64,000 bases of DNA from Sphagnum compactum (taxonomy: Eukaryota; Bryophyta; Sphagnopsida; Sphagnales), in NCBI GenBank assembly GCA_965153455.1, contig OZ234502.1:8339495-8403494 (forward strand), in the 5' to 3' direction. Position 1 is the first letter of the stretch, and each line of letters starts with the position of its first letter. The notes beneath the pieces are model-generated. The model saw only the letters and a list, made by a program, of their open reading frames with translations, was not told the DNA's origin and searched no databases. Position numbers and translations under genes: made by a program. This document shows positions 46,874 to 58,128 of the stretch, in pieces.

Positions 46874-46959
46874 CTTACACCTACTCCTTAAGAGTGGGAG
46901 GGGTATTTATGCCTACTTGTAGGTGTAAGATCCTCCCACTTTCAAGAAGTAGGTGTAAG
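46874..46959. ncRNA. 86-nt imperfect hairpin, copy 2
   Basis: Counterpart of 15688-15773. Here the left arm reads TTAAGAGTGGGAGG and the right arm TCCTCCCACTTTC: the mismatch present in unit 1 becomes a pair and a C-G pair becomes T-G. Whether it is transcribed is unknown. Confidence 0.4.
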
Positions 46960-48887
46960 AACTCTCCTTGTCCTATGCCCCATAACTTTTGCTTCATGTT
47001 TTACAATGGATAAAGTTGAAGTAATGTTTCTTGTATAGGTAAATTTTTGCAAATTCTTGACCTGAAAATTATGATTTTGACCTATACAAAGGAGTTTTAA
47101 TGAAAAAAATGATTCAAATTCACCAAGTTTTTAAGGTTTTTTATTTTTCAAATTTCAAGATTTTTATGATAAGTTCCAGCAGGTAGCCAAGGAAATAAAA
47201 GGATTTGGTTTTTTTTTCTACTTTCATATTTCGTATGCAGCCAAATCTAGCTAAATTGTTTTATGAATGATTGCCACTTTGGCTAGATCACAAAATCCTT
47301 TAAAAAAACCCTGAGTTGAAGGGTGGGGAAACAATCCCATAATGTGGGGCTAGAGTCAGCTATTATTTCATGCTATGCCACTTAGTTTGAAAATGCCCCC
47401 ACCACTGGGGTTCTACCCTACAATATTAGCCCTAATCAAGGGATGGTGTTGGAAATAATGTCACTTTGTGGTCTATTATAGTTTATTGATGGAAAAATGT
47501 ACCTATTTCAAGTGCATGGGTTATACTTATAACCTTAGAGCATTTCAGTTCACACATTTTGAATTCTTTTATTCTACCATTGTCCAATTTGTTCTTTATT
47601 TGGTTTTTTGGGGGGCGGGTGGGAAGGGGTGGTTGTGATAATTAGGCAAGATGGTTTGAATCTTTGAGTGTATGGAGTTGTCAACATTGGGAACTTGCTC
47701 TTCTAGCACAGGTTGTGTTTGTTGCCTTTCCTTGCACAAAACATGTTATTGGAAGTCACCATTGAATTGCGATGACACCAAGAAGGGTAAACTAGTTGTG
47801 TCTAAACAATTAACATCTTTGTGGTATGAGTATTCTTATTTCCCAAAACATTTCTTGTTTGGTTTATTGTAACATATTAATTGTTAAAATCCATGTTCTA
47901 TAATGTGGAACATTGTAAAAAAAGTAAAAAGCAATCAACTTTATGTACCCTTTAACCCCCTTATACCTAAATTCAATCTAACCATGTAAATGGCCAAAAT
48001 TATAGTTGTCACATCACAAATTTGATCTCACAAATCCCCTAAAGTGAAAGTAAAAAATGTTATTGTTGTTCGGCGGGGAGTTTTGCAAAGTTAAGTGCAT
48101 AGGAGCTTGACTCAAGAAATGTAAGAAATAGTTTGCCACAAGAGCATGAATCTCCATTGTTTGAATGTCAAAGCATGGTGCGCATCTTTTGATTCCTCTT
48201 TGCAATGAAATTTTTCATTTGTTATAGGAAAAATAAAATAAAATGGCTCACATGTGTCCCAAGTTTAACCAAAATAATCATGCACTTTTACAAGATTATA
48301 ACAAATTATTTTTAGGACATTTGGTTAAGATTTTTGCACACACCAAAAGGAGTTTAAATATATAATTATGTAGTTCTTAATTGTCATCGTTGCCAAGGTG
48401 GTAAGGTAAATGACATGCCTTTCTAGGCAAATCTTTGAATGAGAGGATTTGTTTACTTAGGGCCCAAATTTGAGCCACCATGATTTGATAGCACTCATGA
48501 GGAGCATACGTATTGGTGAATGATGGTTTGAAGAAGGGGTCGAAGAGATGTCCTTGGCATGTTGAGTTTTTGAACTAGACACAAGTCTACAATTAGGCCA
48601 TGAGATGGGAGATCATAATCCCGAGCGAAAAGGCCTTGTACCACTTGGGAAGTCCACAATAGGTTGAATCCCATTCATCTAGAAATTAAAGTGAGCCCTA
48701 GGTTAAAAGATGAATTTGAATGTTGGAACTCAGCACGTGAGTAGCTTGCCAATGTGCAAGTAGTTTAATAGTTTAATGATGAGTGTGGACAGAGGCAAGG
48801 GCATGGATGGAATCTAGATGCGAAATTTGGTAATAGAACAAGGTCCTTGAATTTTCGGAAATTTTTAAGGCACCATTTTAAGGCACA
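46960..48887. other. No supported gene, unit 2 (empty ycf1 site)
   Basis: Collinear with 15774-16906 and 17914-18763. The uninterrupted ycf1 target is at about 48088-48096 (CAAAGTTAAGTGC). Confidence 0.6.
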
Positions 48888-50697
48888 ATGGCCTTGGAAC
48901 AACCGGCACCAAGCATGATGGAGAAGGTGCATCCTAAGGTAAAGAAGAAATACAAGACTAAAACAAAAAAGGAAAAAAAAACAAATTTTGAGGAACTCAT
49001 CACCATAGGAAGAGATATGGTGGACAAAGATCTATCCACAAACAAAGAACAAAACCTAAGGGATCTCATGGAAGATGAAATGATTCCTCCTTGCAAAGCA
49101 AAAAAAAAGAAGGTGAAGGATGTGGCTAGGCCGAATAAAGTTTAAGCCCAAAAAAACCTCCTTCTTTTAGGTCAAATAGTAGGGGAAGAATTGTGGCAAA
49201 TGTCGGCTCGCTAGTAAAAATGTTTCCTTCAATTCCTAAGAAGAACAAAAGAAAGGAAAAAACTTTTGACCCACACAAAAAGTTGCTCGTACATGTGCAC
49301 TTACACTCTTGGAAGGAATCCAACAACAAAAAAAACTCCTTGACAATTCCTTTGGATGGACCTTCAAGGGGAAGAGGGGGCGAAAGGGCCTAAGAATGTC
49401 CTGAAATGAATAAGACTTCAAGGGCATAGGAGGAGGAGGTGAGCCAAAACATAGTGATCAGACTGCCCAAAAGCATTCTGGATTTCTTTAATTCCTTCAA
49501 GACCTTTATGGCACAACATAGTGGAGCCATGATGTAACATGGCAAAGTCACAAGGATGTGGAACCAAGTCATGGTTATGTTGGGTGTGTTGGGCACTATC
49601 CCAAGTGGGGGTTTTGCCAAGGTTGTGATGAACGCAAGTTTGCCTGACTCTGCTGAAGATGAAGGAAATGAAGATGAAGAGAGTGCAACTATGGCTACTC
49701 CAAGTAGAGGTGTATTTGGAAACCCACCACCTCAAATTGGACAACAAATAGATTCGCTTTGCTCAAACACTCCTCAAAAAACACGTGTGGGATTGGTGGT
49801 TGTTTAAAAAATAATAGACACCCAACTTGATTGAAGTCCTCACATGGGAAGAATTTAAACTATGACTAAATGAAAGGTTCATGTCACACCACTTAGTGTT
49901 GAAGGATGGGATGGAATTGTTGGAGTTCACCCCAGGGGATGGAGCGGGCTCCCTGGCCTACTATGTGTAAAACTTCAACCATCTAGTCTCTTTAGAAAAG
50001 GAGTTTGCCAAGAAATTAAAAATTTCCTTCAAGGAATGAAACTTTAGGTTTGGAAGATCGTTTATCAACAGATTGACATCTTGGACATTTGCTAAGGTTT
50101 GATGAAAATTGTGGAATACATGGAAGATGAAGGCCTTCCACACCACAAGGGTGAAACCAAAAGCAAACTCACCTATAAACATAATGTTGGTTGGAGTAGT
50201 GGAAATAAAGGCCAGAACAAGCAAAAATGGGGCCATGGTAAGCTAGGGTTTCATGATGATATGGAAAAGTTTTAGTAATAAAGAAGGCAAAGTTGGACCT
50301 TGCAAAGGTCGAGTGTTTCAATTGTGACAATCAAGGGCATTTGGCGAAAGATTGTCCCAAGTTGCTTCAAATAAATGATTGCATTTTTCAAGGAAAGAGC
50401 TGTTTTTAAAGGGGGATTTGTGGTTGAAATAAGGACCAACAAAAACGAAACCTCCAACTGATTAAAATTGAAATGTAAGATAAATAACAAATTGGTGTGT
50501 TGTTTTTTAGATTTAGGAATGACAAATTCATTCATGACTTTACAAGTAATGGAACAATTAGAAGTCAAGATCATATTATTAACAGACCCCATAATGGTGC
50601 ATTTGGCACAAAACATATTTAGACCCTAGCTTGGCATAATGTTAGATGTCAAGATGTTTTGCCTTAAGGGAGTGCAATTTTTTGAAAACTTCACCCA

Positions 50698-51649
50698 CTG
50701 TGTTGTGAATGTAATCAATCAAATCATGGAACTCCTTGAAAACATTAGATGTATACTTCATGGTAGGATTTGAATAACGAGTATACAATTGTCCTTGGCA
50801 AATCTTGATTGTTGCAACATAATCACAAATAAAGACATCCCTTTTATGTGCAATTTGATCAAAACATGGACAACCTCCAACATGGGCATCAAACAAAAAC
50901 GGGAAATGAGTAAATTGAAATCACAAAAAAACTTGAAATTCACCCAAGCAACGATAAAAAATGGATTGTCTTCAACCATCTTTGTAATTAATGGCATGTA
51001 CATCGAGAAAGCCCGTTTTGCTGGACTGAGCATGCTAATCTAACGTATTTTTACATTTTGCAAGATCTTGTTCCCCTTCACCTTCACCAAATCTACAAAC
51101 TTCAAGAACTCAAGGTGCCTTTTTAGGCTATGAGAAAAATATGAATATAGTGACTGAAGCAAATCTTCTATGCGTCATAATAGGGATATGAGATAGAATT
51201 TACATTGCTAAATTAGTGTGATGTGCTGTGCAATGAATGTTTCCCACATGTGGAGCATATTCATCTTGTAGTTGGTGTGTAACACCACTTCTCACCCCTT
51301 AAAACACATTTACACCGTCAATGCCAACTGACAATAATTTTGCAACAACATTTATATCAGAAACATTTACATGTTTTTTAGAGCATCCATAATCAATTTA
51401 GTTAGATTATCAAAGCCTCCTCCTTTAGTGACCTGCTCTAGAGTAATTAGTGTACAAGTAAATGATACTAATTTTGAACAATGTAACAATGAATCGAAAT
51501 CCACGATGGTTATTAATCATGGTGATTTCATCACACAAAACAACAAGATACTTTGAACTTGCAACAATCTCTTGAATTTTGTTAAAGACCTACCTCTGTA
51601 AGCATTCAACCATTACCCAACCAAAAGAATCACTACAATGATGTTTAGG
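50698..51649 (-). mobile_element. hAT transposase fragment nested in gypsy remnant, copy 2
   Basis: Counterpart of 20589-21541 with the same borders. The reverse-strand frame 50642-50896 contains KRDVFICDYVATIKICQGQL. Confidence 0.75.
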
Positions 51650-52100
51650 AAAGAAAATTTTCCAAAAGGGGGATTTGTGGTTGAAATAAGGACCAACAAA
51701 AGCGAAACCTCCAACTTATTAAAATTGAGATGTAAGATAAATAACAAATTGGTGTGTTGTTTTTTAGATTTAGGAACGACAAATTCATTCATGACTTTAC
51801 AAGAAGTGGAACGATTAGACTTCAAGATCATATTACTAACAGACCCCATAATGGTGCATTTGGCACAAGGCATATTTAGACCTTCGCTTGGCGTAGTGTT
51901 AGATGTCAATATGTTTTGTCGTAAGGGAGTGCAATTTTTTGAGAGCTTCACCCTATGTGAGTTAGATAATTTTGATTTAATTCTAATGAACACATTTTGG
52001 ATGTTTATGAAGTAGACATCCTCCGCAACAAAATTAAAGTGAAAGTTCATGCCAAAATTGGCTTTAAGTTAGTAAATTTAGATGTGGAATATAATTATGC

Positions 52101-52683
52101 AATAGTGGGTACCCGCGACCTTCGGTCACTATGATACTGCTACTGCCGCCATTCGTCCTCCTCCTTCCTCCTCCTCTTCCATCATCTTCTTCTTCAGGGA
52201 TGAGGAACTTGGATGGATGGATGACCAAGATTTCGATATTAAAAAAATGAAAAAAAAACAACACTGGAATTGGACTCGTAAAATGGTCCATACTAATAAA
52301 ATCGTTCCCAAAAAGAAAAGAAAAGGGGGAAAAAAAAAGAGACGGTTCTGTCATCTGGGGGGTTGCAGAATCGGCCTCGCAAAGACTGTTAACGGGTCGG
52401 AATGACCTCGTTTCTGTCAGGTCAAAATTCGGGAGTGCCGGGGCGGGTCCAGCTGTAACAGACCTCTCCCTCCCCCACCCCCCACGCCGGGCCCGGTCAG
52501 CCTGAACGCCGGGCCTCATCACAGATAGACGTAGTGAAATTTCTGTCAAGTCGAAATCCGGGAGTGCTGGGCCGGGTCCAGCTGTAACAAACCTCTCCCT
52601 CCCCCACCCCCCACACCGGGCCTGGTCGGCCTGAACCCCGGGCCTCGTCATAGTTAGACAGACGTAGTGAATTAATATATAGG
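52101..52683. mobile_element. 583-bp GC-rich insertion (unit 2 only)
   Basis: Unit 1 reads TTATGCATTGGCG across this site without interruption. The insertion begins AATAGTGGGTACCCGCGACC and ends near AATTAATATATAGG. Its right half is two tandem copies of about 130 bp (52411-52539, 52540-52670) with C-rich runs and CCGGG words. No clear inverted ends or target duplication. The compositional contrast with the host is strong. Class unknown: possibly a SINE-like or LTR-derived piece. Confidence 0.75.
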
Positions 52684-53570
52684 ATTGGCGAAAGTAGAAA
52701 TTAGCTTGGTTGCTTTGGCTAAAGAATTAAAATTGCCTAGTTTTGTAATTTTGATGTCTTTGATAGACTCCCAATGGGAACTAAAGCCACAAGGGGCAAA
52801 TCAACCTCTTCATTGTATTTTGAATTCACTCAATAAATTTTCAAAGGTTCCAATGGATGAACATTTCGATTCTTTTCCACCTTACATACAAGTGGACCAT
52901 AAGAAAGAAAAGGTGCCTAATTTAGCCTTGTCACCCAAAGCACCTATAGGCTAAACCAAAGGGAATTGGAAAAATTTGAAAAACAATTAAACAACCTCTT
53001 CAATTAAAGGTATATTCAGCAAAACAAGTTGTTTTATGGGGCATTGGTTTTGTTTGTTGATTAAAACCAACAAGTTGAAAATGTGCATTGATTACTGTGC
53101 CTTAAACAAAATAACCATAAAAAGTAATTATCCTTTGCCTCGGATTGATGATTTGTTGGATCCACTCAATGGGACCAAATATTTAGCCGAACTGATCTCA
53201 CGTTAGGGTACTATCAAATCCACATTATGCATGAAAACGTTTAAAAACAGATGTGAAAACCAAGTATGGCTCATATGAATTTTTGGTGATGCCATTCAAG
53301 TTATCCAATGCCCCATCGATGTTCATGACCCTTATAAACTTTATTTAACACGAAAAGTTGGATGACTTTGTGATCATTTATATTGATGATATCTTGATGT
53401 ATTTTACGATTGCTAAAAAGCATGTAGAACATTTATAATATGTTTTGAGTAAGTTTCAACAAAACAAATAATTTACCAATAGAACGAAAAGTGAGTTTAC
53501 AAAGGAAAAGATAGATTTGTTGGGACTTGTTATGAAGAGAAGGAATGAAGCCCAACCCTAAAAAATTGGA

Positions 53571-54574
53571 AGCCTCAAAGACTTGAAGAAGTTAAAATGT
53601 GTCAATTTTTAAAATCTCAATTATACCTGCAAATACATGTTGTTTGAAAATTGTGTTCAATAGATTACATAGCTTCATTTTTTGCTACCAATGGAAACAA
53701 GTATGGGAAAATGGTGATTCATGAGCTCTTCAATGTGTTGTTGATAATAGATCACAATCTTACATTATAACATACAAAATACATTTCAAATTTTTACATG
53801 TAACAAGAACAAAATAATATACAACACATGAACATTGCATACAGACATGTATGGCTTCCATTTAATTATTGCAACATTGATGGAAGTTGGAAGTTATGAA
53901 AGTTTTGCAATGATGGATTGTCATTTCCATGATGTCTTTTGGTAAAATCATGCATTTCTATAAGTATAATTTGCTTGCATTTTTGTATTGCACAAAAACA
54001 TGGTTACCTTCATGTCACCTTCCAAACCAAAAACCAACATCATAGCACAAATGAAAATGTAAGCTTAAGAAAATAGAAAGGAAAGGTTGAAAATCAAACA
54101 ATGCAAGGAATGTAAAACCTTGAAAATAGAAAAGAAAAGGGTTAAAAAATCCCTAAACAAATTGTAAAAACCATCAAAATTTGAAAGAGGTTTTCGTGAC
54201 ACGTGCTCTTTACTAAGGTGAAGTACGATTGGTGATAGGTGAGACTTAAGGAGAGAATATGTGTTCCTAGTTATTATTGGTGAATACATACACCATATAC
54301 TCTACGAAAGAAGCCATTAGTTAGAAAGGGCCTCTTGAGATTTTCACCAATAGCCTAAGGCACTTTTGACGTTTATATGAAAAGCCACCCACTTGTCTAA
54401 AATTTGCCATCATTATTTGATAGAGTTGGATGAAGTATTACATGATAGAAATAATGTGTCAATTCTTTAAATCTCACGCTCATAGAGTCACTCTTAGAAC
54501 GACAAGGATGGGGGACTAAATGCATCTGAGCACTAGTGTATAAATATGGGTTTTTCTTAAGTAGTTTAGATGGA
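53571..54574. other. Tail of unit 2, no supported gene
   Basis: Collinear with 22871-23892 and ends at the duplication joint. Confidence 0.6.
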
Positions 54575-54600
54575 AACTTCCCATAATCATAAATTAACCG
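54575..54600. other. Tail-to-head duplication joint between units 2 and 3
   Basis: Sequence matching the unit 1 tail (up to about 23892) stops here and sequence matching intron position 30354 starts, with only two or three bases of shared microhomology (taa). The joint lies inside a gene intron, so unit 3 received a terminal exon without its 5' exons. Confidence 0.9.
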
Positions 54601-56090
54601 ATGTGACAATTGTTTTTCGAAAGATCATAAACAAAAATAAGATAATATGGTCTTTAAATTTAACTTGTTTTTTTCTGTTGTAAAAACCCTCATTGCCTGC
54701 TGTTTCCTTAAATGAAATGAAGGATGGAGTGGGTGGTCAGTTTTAACAGCCTTCCTGAACTGTGGAGGAAAAAAATGTAGGGTAACGACCGTACCACTTA
54801 GACTAAACAAGTCTGAGCGAGGCATTTTGTAATAATGCATATTATTAACTTGTTGTGCTGTTCAATTGGAGGGAAACTTCAAAGATAATGTACTTTCGCC
54901 TACTCATATATGGTTCAGAAAATTGTTTAGGGAAAAAATTTATAGCAAGATGGTAGAAAATATAGACTTGAGCTTTGTAGAATTTTAAATGTAAAAAGGT
55001 ATATTCTTGAAGAAATTTGAAATGACAATGTACCAAAGGAAGTCTGATGTATAAAGCAGTCCTTTACCCACCTAGAAAAATGATAAAATATTAGGTATAA
55101 CCTTTTCTTCTTTTATTTTCAATTTCGTTGTTCAAAAATGTTGATGAAGTTTTCCAATGTTTTTGGCAAGGTTTTTTCAAATTGACATCGGAAAATGAAA
55201 ATGTTCAAAAAAAAGCAATGTGCATTGTAGCCGCAGTGCGAAAATTCATGAAAAGAAATAACACCAGACTGAAATAAAAATTCAAAATGTTGGTAATCAT
55301 CAATATTTTTTTTGACCATTTGAAATGCTTTAATTTTCTATTTTGTGACATTGCCCAAATTGTGTTGTCCATCAAAAAACAATAACTCAATTTGGCTATA
55401 TTTACATATCAATGTACAGAACCTTAAAGCATTTTTTCATGTTACATTGAATGTGGTGAATTTGTTTTTTCAAATTATGATACATTTTTTTCTTAAAAAA
55501 GGAATTTGTGTCACAATAGTTTTAAAAATATTGTTCACATAATGGCGAAATTCGACTAAAATAAAACATTGAAACTTTTGTTTTTAACTCAACATTGAAT
55601 GATGTGGAATTTTTTTAAAAAATTAATTAGTTAATTGGCATTGGGGTGAAATTTTGAGCCTCACCTGAAATTTCCTAGGTGATGTATTTTTTCCAATGTA
55701 TAAAACTGTCTCACAAGAAATGCAGTATTTTAGTATATTTCTACAAAGGTGATTTTTTTGGAAAAATCTTACCTTAATGAAAATTATGTTAAATAATGGC
55801 CATTGATGAGTCCCTTCTTGCAACCACCTTCCACCCTACTAGGTGTACACAATGGCCATTATGGAGTATGTATCTACAACATGGAAATAAATGAACATGT
55901 TAACATCTATAAAGACCATGGATATGAAATGTTCCCTGTAGAGCTTTCAATAAAAGATACATAACACTTGCAAATATGGTGGGCATGTAAGTTATGCTTA
56001 AAATAATATTGAAGATCGCTGATTAAAGTAATTTATTAAATGGTGTCCATGTTGGAATAAAAGACTTTTACACTTTCATTTGTATTGCAG
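54586..56090 (+). other. Partial intron in front of terminal exon copy 3
   Basis: Homologous to 30354-30984, with about 890 extra bases at roughly 54664-55552 that are absent from the unit 2 intron. No exon homologous to 28990-30181 precedes it. It ends in TTGTATTGCAG at 56080-56090, a good acceptor. Confidence 0.8.
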
Positions 56091-57134
56091 GCGTGCAAGG
56101 AACTTTACCCGCCCGAAGAAAGTGAACTTTTATCATTGGCTGCTGCTTCAGGAAATGTTGAAATTTTACAACTTCTCTTGCAAAAGGATGATGTTGATAA
56201 ATTGAATGTTATTTGTCATTCGTTTCAAGCTCCACCCCTACATCTTGCTGTAGGAGAAATGCTATGGAAGGACTGGGCAGACCCCCGAGCTTTTGATGAT
56301 TGGCTTCATTGTAATGACTTCATAAGTATAGAATTATTGGAGACAAATTTGCGAAAACAAGACTATGAAAAAGATAGTGCAATTGCCAATACAGATAAAA
56401 CTAAATATGGTGTTCAGAATATAAATGCAAATCAATACAATGTAAGAAAAGTATGTGCCAACTTATTATTGCAAGCTGGTGCTGACATATTGGCAACAGA
56501 CAAGCGTGGGCGCATCGCAGATCCAGGAAATTGGGCACCTAATGAAGCAAGAATATGGTGGTACGAATTGGTTGCAAAAGAAACTCTCAACATCAAAAAT
56601 GACTTAAATGCCGCTGGGACTGGAACTGCCGTAGTAGCAACTCTTGTTGCAACGGCATCCTTTGTGGGTCCATTGCAACCACCCCTTAATTATGTAGCAA
56701 TGTCGTCTGGAACAGCCACTGTAGATGCTGGGGTACAAGTAACAGAGTTACTGATCAAAGTATTTCTAGTGAGCAATAGTTTGTCATTTTATCTTGCCAT
56801 CACATCTATCATGTTAGCCATTATGCCATCTCTTCCTATTCCAAAAGAGGGTCTTGTGTCTGGGCCATGTGATGACCTAAAACGAAGTCGAAGGACCATA
56901 TCCATAGCCATAGGGATGCTTTTAGCATCCATTATTAGTGTGCTTATTTCTTTTGCAGCTTCTTCACTTGTAGTGATACCTTTGCAGCATGGGGGGCTAA
57001 TGGCTTATAGTACATCAATAGGTGGATTAATATGTTGTATAGGGATTTTTTTCTTTTTTTTACGTTTTTTGAGATTGATTTGCCCTCAAAATACTTTCAT
57101 TAAAATGTTGTACCAAAGGATTGGTAAACTTTAA
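56091..57134 (+). CDS. Terminal exon copy 3, orphan, divergent ankyrin half
   Basis: 347 codons and a stop, opening in phase 0 (ACKELYPPEESELLSL). The membrane half (from NDLNAAGTG to the end) differs from copy 2 at only four residues. The ankyrin half has about 35 replacements and six extra residues (two near PPEES, four near QDYEKD), with about five silent changes by eye. The reading frame, acceptor and all four membrane helices are intact. No 5' exons are attached, so it is either an alternative terminal exon for the gene 24 kb upstream, a source for gene conversion, or a pseudogene not yet decayed. Confidence 0.75.
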   Translation, partial: ACKELYPPEESELLSLAAASGNVEILQLLLQKDDVDKLNVICHSFQAPPLHLAVGEMLWKDWADPRAFDDWLHCNDFISIELLETNLRKQDYEKDSAIANTDKTKYGVQNINANQYNVRKVCANLLLQAGADILATDKRGRIADPGNWAPNEARIWWYELVAKETLNIKNDLNAAGTGTAVVATLVATASFVGPLQPPLNYVAMSSGTATVDAGVQVTELLIKVFLVSNSLSFYLAITSIMLAIMPSLPIPKEGLVSGPCDDLKRSRRTISIAIGMLLASIISVLISFAASSLVVIPLQHGGLMAYSTSIGGLICCIGIFFFFLRFLRLICPQNTFIKMLYQRIGKL

Positions 57135-57191
57135 AAGTATCAGGATTTATCAACAAATTAGCTTTGAGCTCTAATTGATCTCAAGCACTTC

Positions 57192-58128
57192 ATGTGTGGT
57201 AGGCTGCAACATCCATACTATGGTGAAAGAGAATTGAAGACAATATATGTTTGGTGGGTACTACTAGAGAATAGAACAAGAGAAGTATGCAAGGCCCTTC
57301 AATAGCCGATGGTATCGAATGGAATTGTGAGCTCTGACTTTGGGATGGACTAGTTCATTAATGGTGAATCCATGACTTATGTAGATGGTAAGTATTTTTA
57401 ATTATGTCAAGTAATTGGCATATCCTCTTTTAGTTTAAGCTCTTTTAATTGTCCCTTGTGCTTTCTTTAACATTAAAAGAATAGGTGATTTCAATAGTTT
57501 CATTACCCATCAAATGTATACTTTATATATCTTTGTTCTAAATCATTACTTTTTGGTCCAAGTAGGAAAGCCTAATGTGTTGCCAGGATGTTATTACAAC
57601 TTTGTCATTATGAGGAGTGAAATTAAATATAAAATTGTGGATTTTTTGGAAGATTTCAAATGATGGTAGCAAGTAAGTTGCCCAAGTATTCTTTGGAAGA
57701 TTTCAAATGATGGTATTAAGCAAGTTGCCCAAGTGTGCAATGGTTATGAATAGAGTTTGATTAAATTCACTATTTGTTGTCTAGTTCACAGATTCCATAG
57801 ACGTCTTTTTCAATCATTACCAATTGTCATGGAATCTTCTTGTTTAGTGGTCTTTTTTACCTATTTGTACAAAAGCTTAACCTTGTGAATTCATTGTGAT
57901 AAAGATTGAAAATAAACATATTAGTGTGTTCATTTACCAACGTGGCATTGTTTTTTTTAGGCTAATCCTTTAGTCATGTGTTTTGGGTATTTGAGTGAAG
58001 GTACCTTTGAGCTTCCAAGGCAAAACATTGGAGCATGGAAATCTGCAACTATGAAGGAAGATTTCAATATTCCAAGAAGGAAGTATAATGGTGTGTCCAA
58101 CAAACATGGGGAATATACAATGTTCTAG
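57192..58128 (+). pseudogene. Unrecognised two-block coding remnant, copy 3
   Basis: Counterpart of 1433-2368. The first block shares the TAG in CTTCAATAGCC with unit 2. The second block ends at TAG 58126-58128. Confidence 0.4.

Larger units (their letters stand above)
48888..53570 (+). pseudogene. Ty3/gypsy gag-pol remnant, copy 2
   Basis: Same order as 18764-22870: lysine-rich ORF (48888-49145), gag region, CCHC knuckle (50314-50355), protease copy with FLDLGMTNSF (about 50408-50697), reverse hAT fragment (50698-51649), second protease copy (51656-52015), then RT with YIDD at 53379-53390. Here the first protease copy keeps the catalytic aspartate that unit 1 has lost. The RT has an extra TAG where unit 1 has TGG (about 53205). 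A GC-rich insertion at 52101-52683 splits the region between protease and RT. Confidence 0.78.
30354..54585 (+). repeat. Segmental duplication unit 2
   Basis: This unit runs from inside the last intron of the ankyrin gene through its terminal exon and about 22.5 kb of downstream DNA. It aligns to unit 1 over its length from 30663, and to unit 3 from its first base. Unit-specific changes are a 2,469-bp insertion at 43790-46258, a 583-bp GC-rich insertion at 52101-52683, a roughly 1.2-kb deletion inside the hAT transposase remnant near 38780, and only one copy of the 0.7-kb repeat doubled in unit 1. Confidence 0.95.

Noticed and set aside
52064-52651. 195-codon reverse ORF with repeated GGWGRER-like segments
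   Set aside because: It is a translation of the GC-rich tandem units plus host retroelement sequence, and crosses the insertion border, so not a gene.
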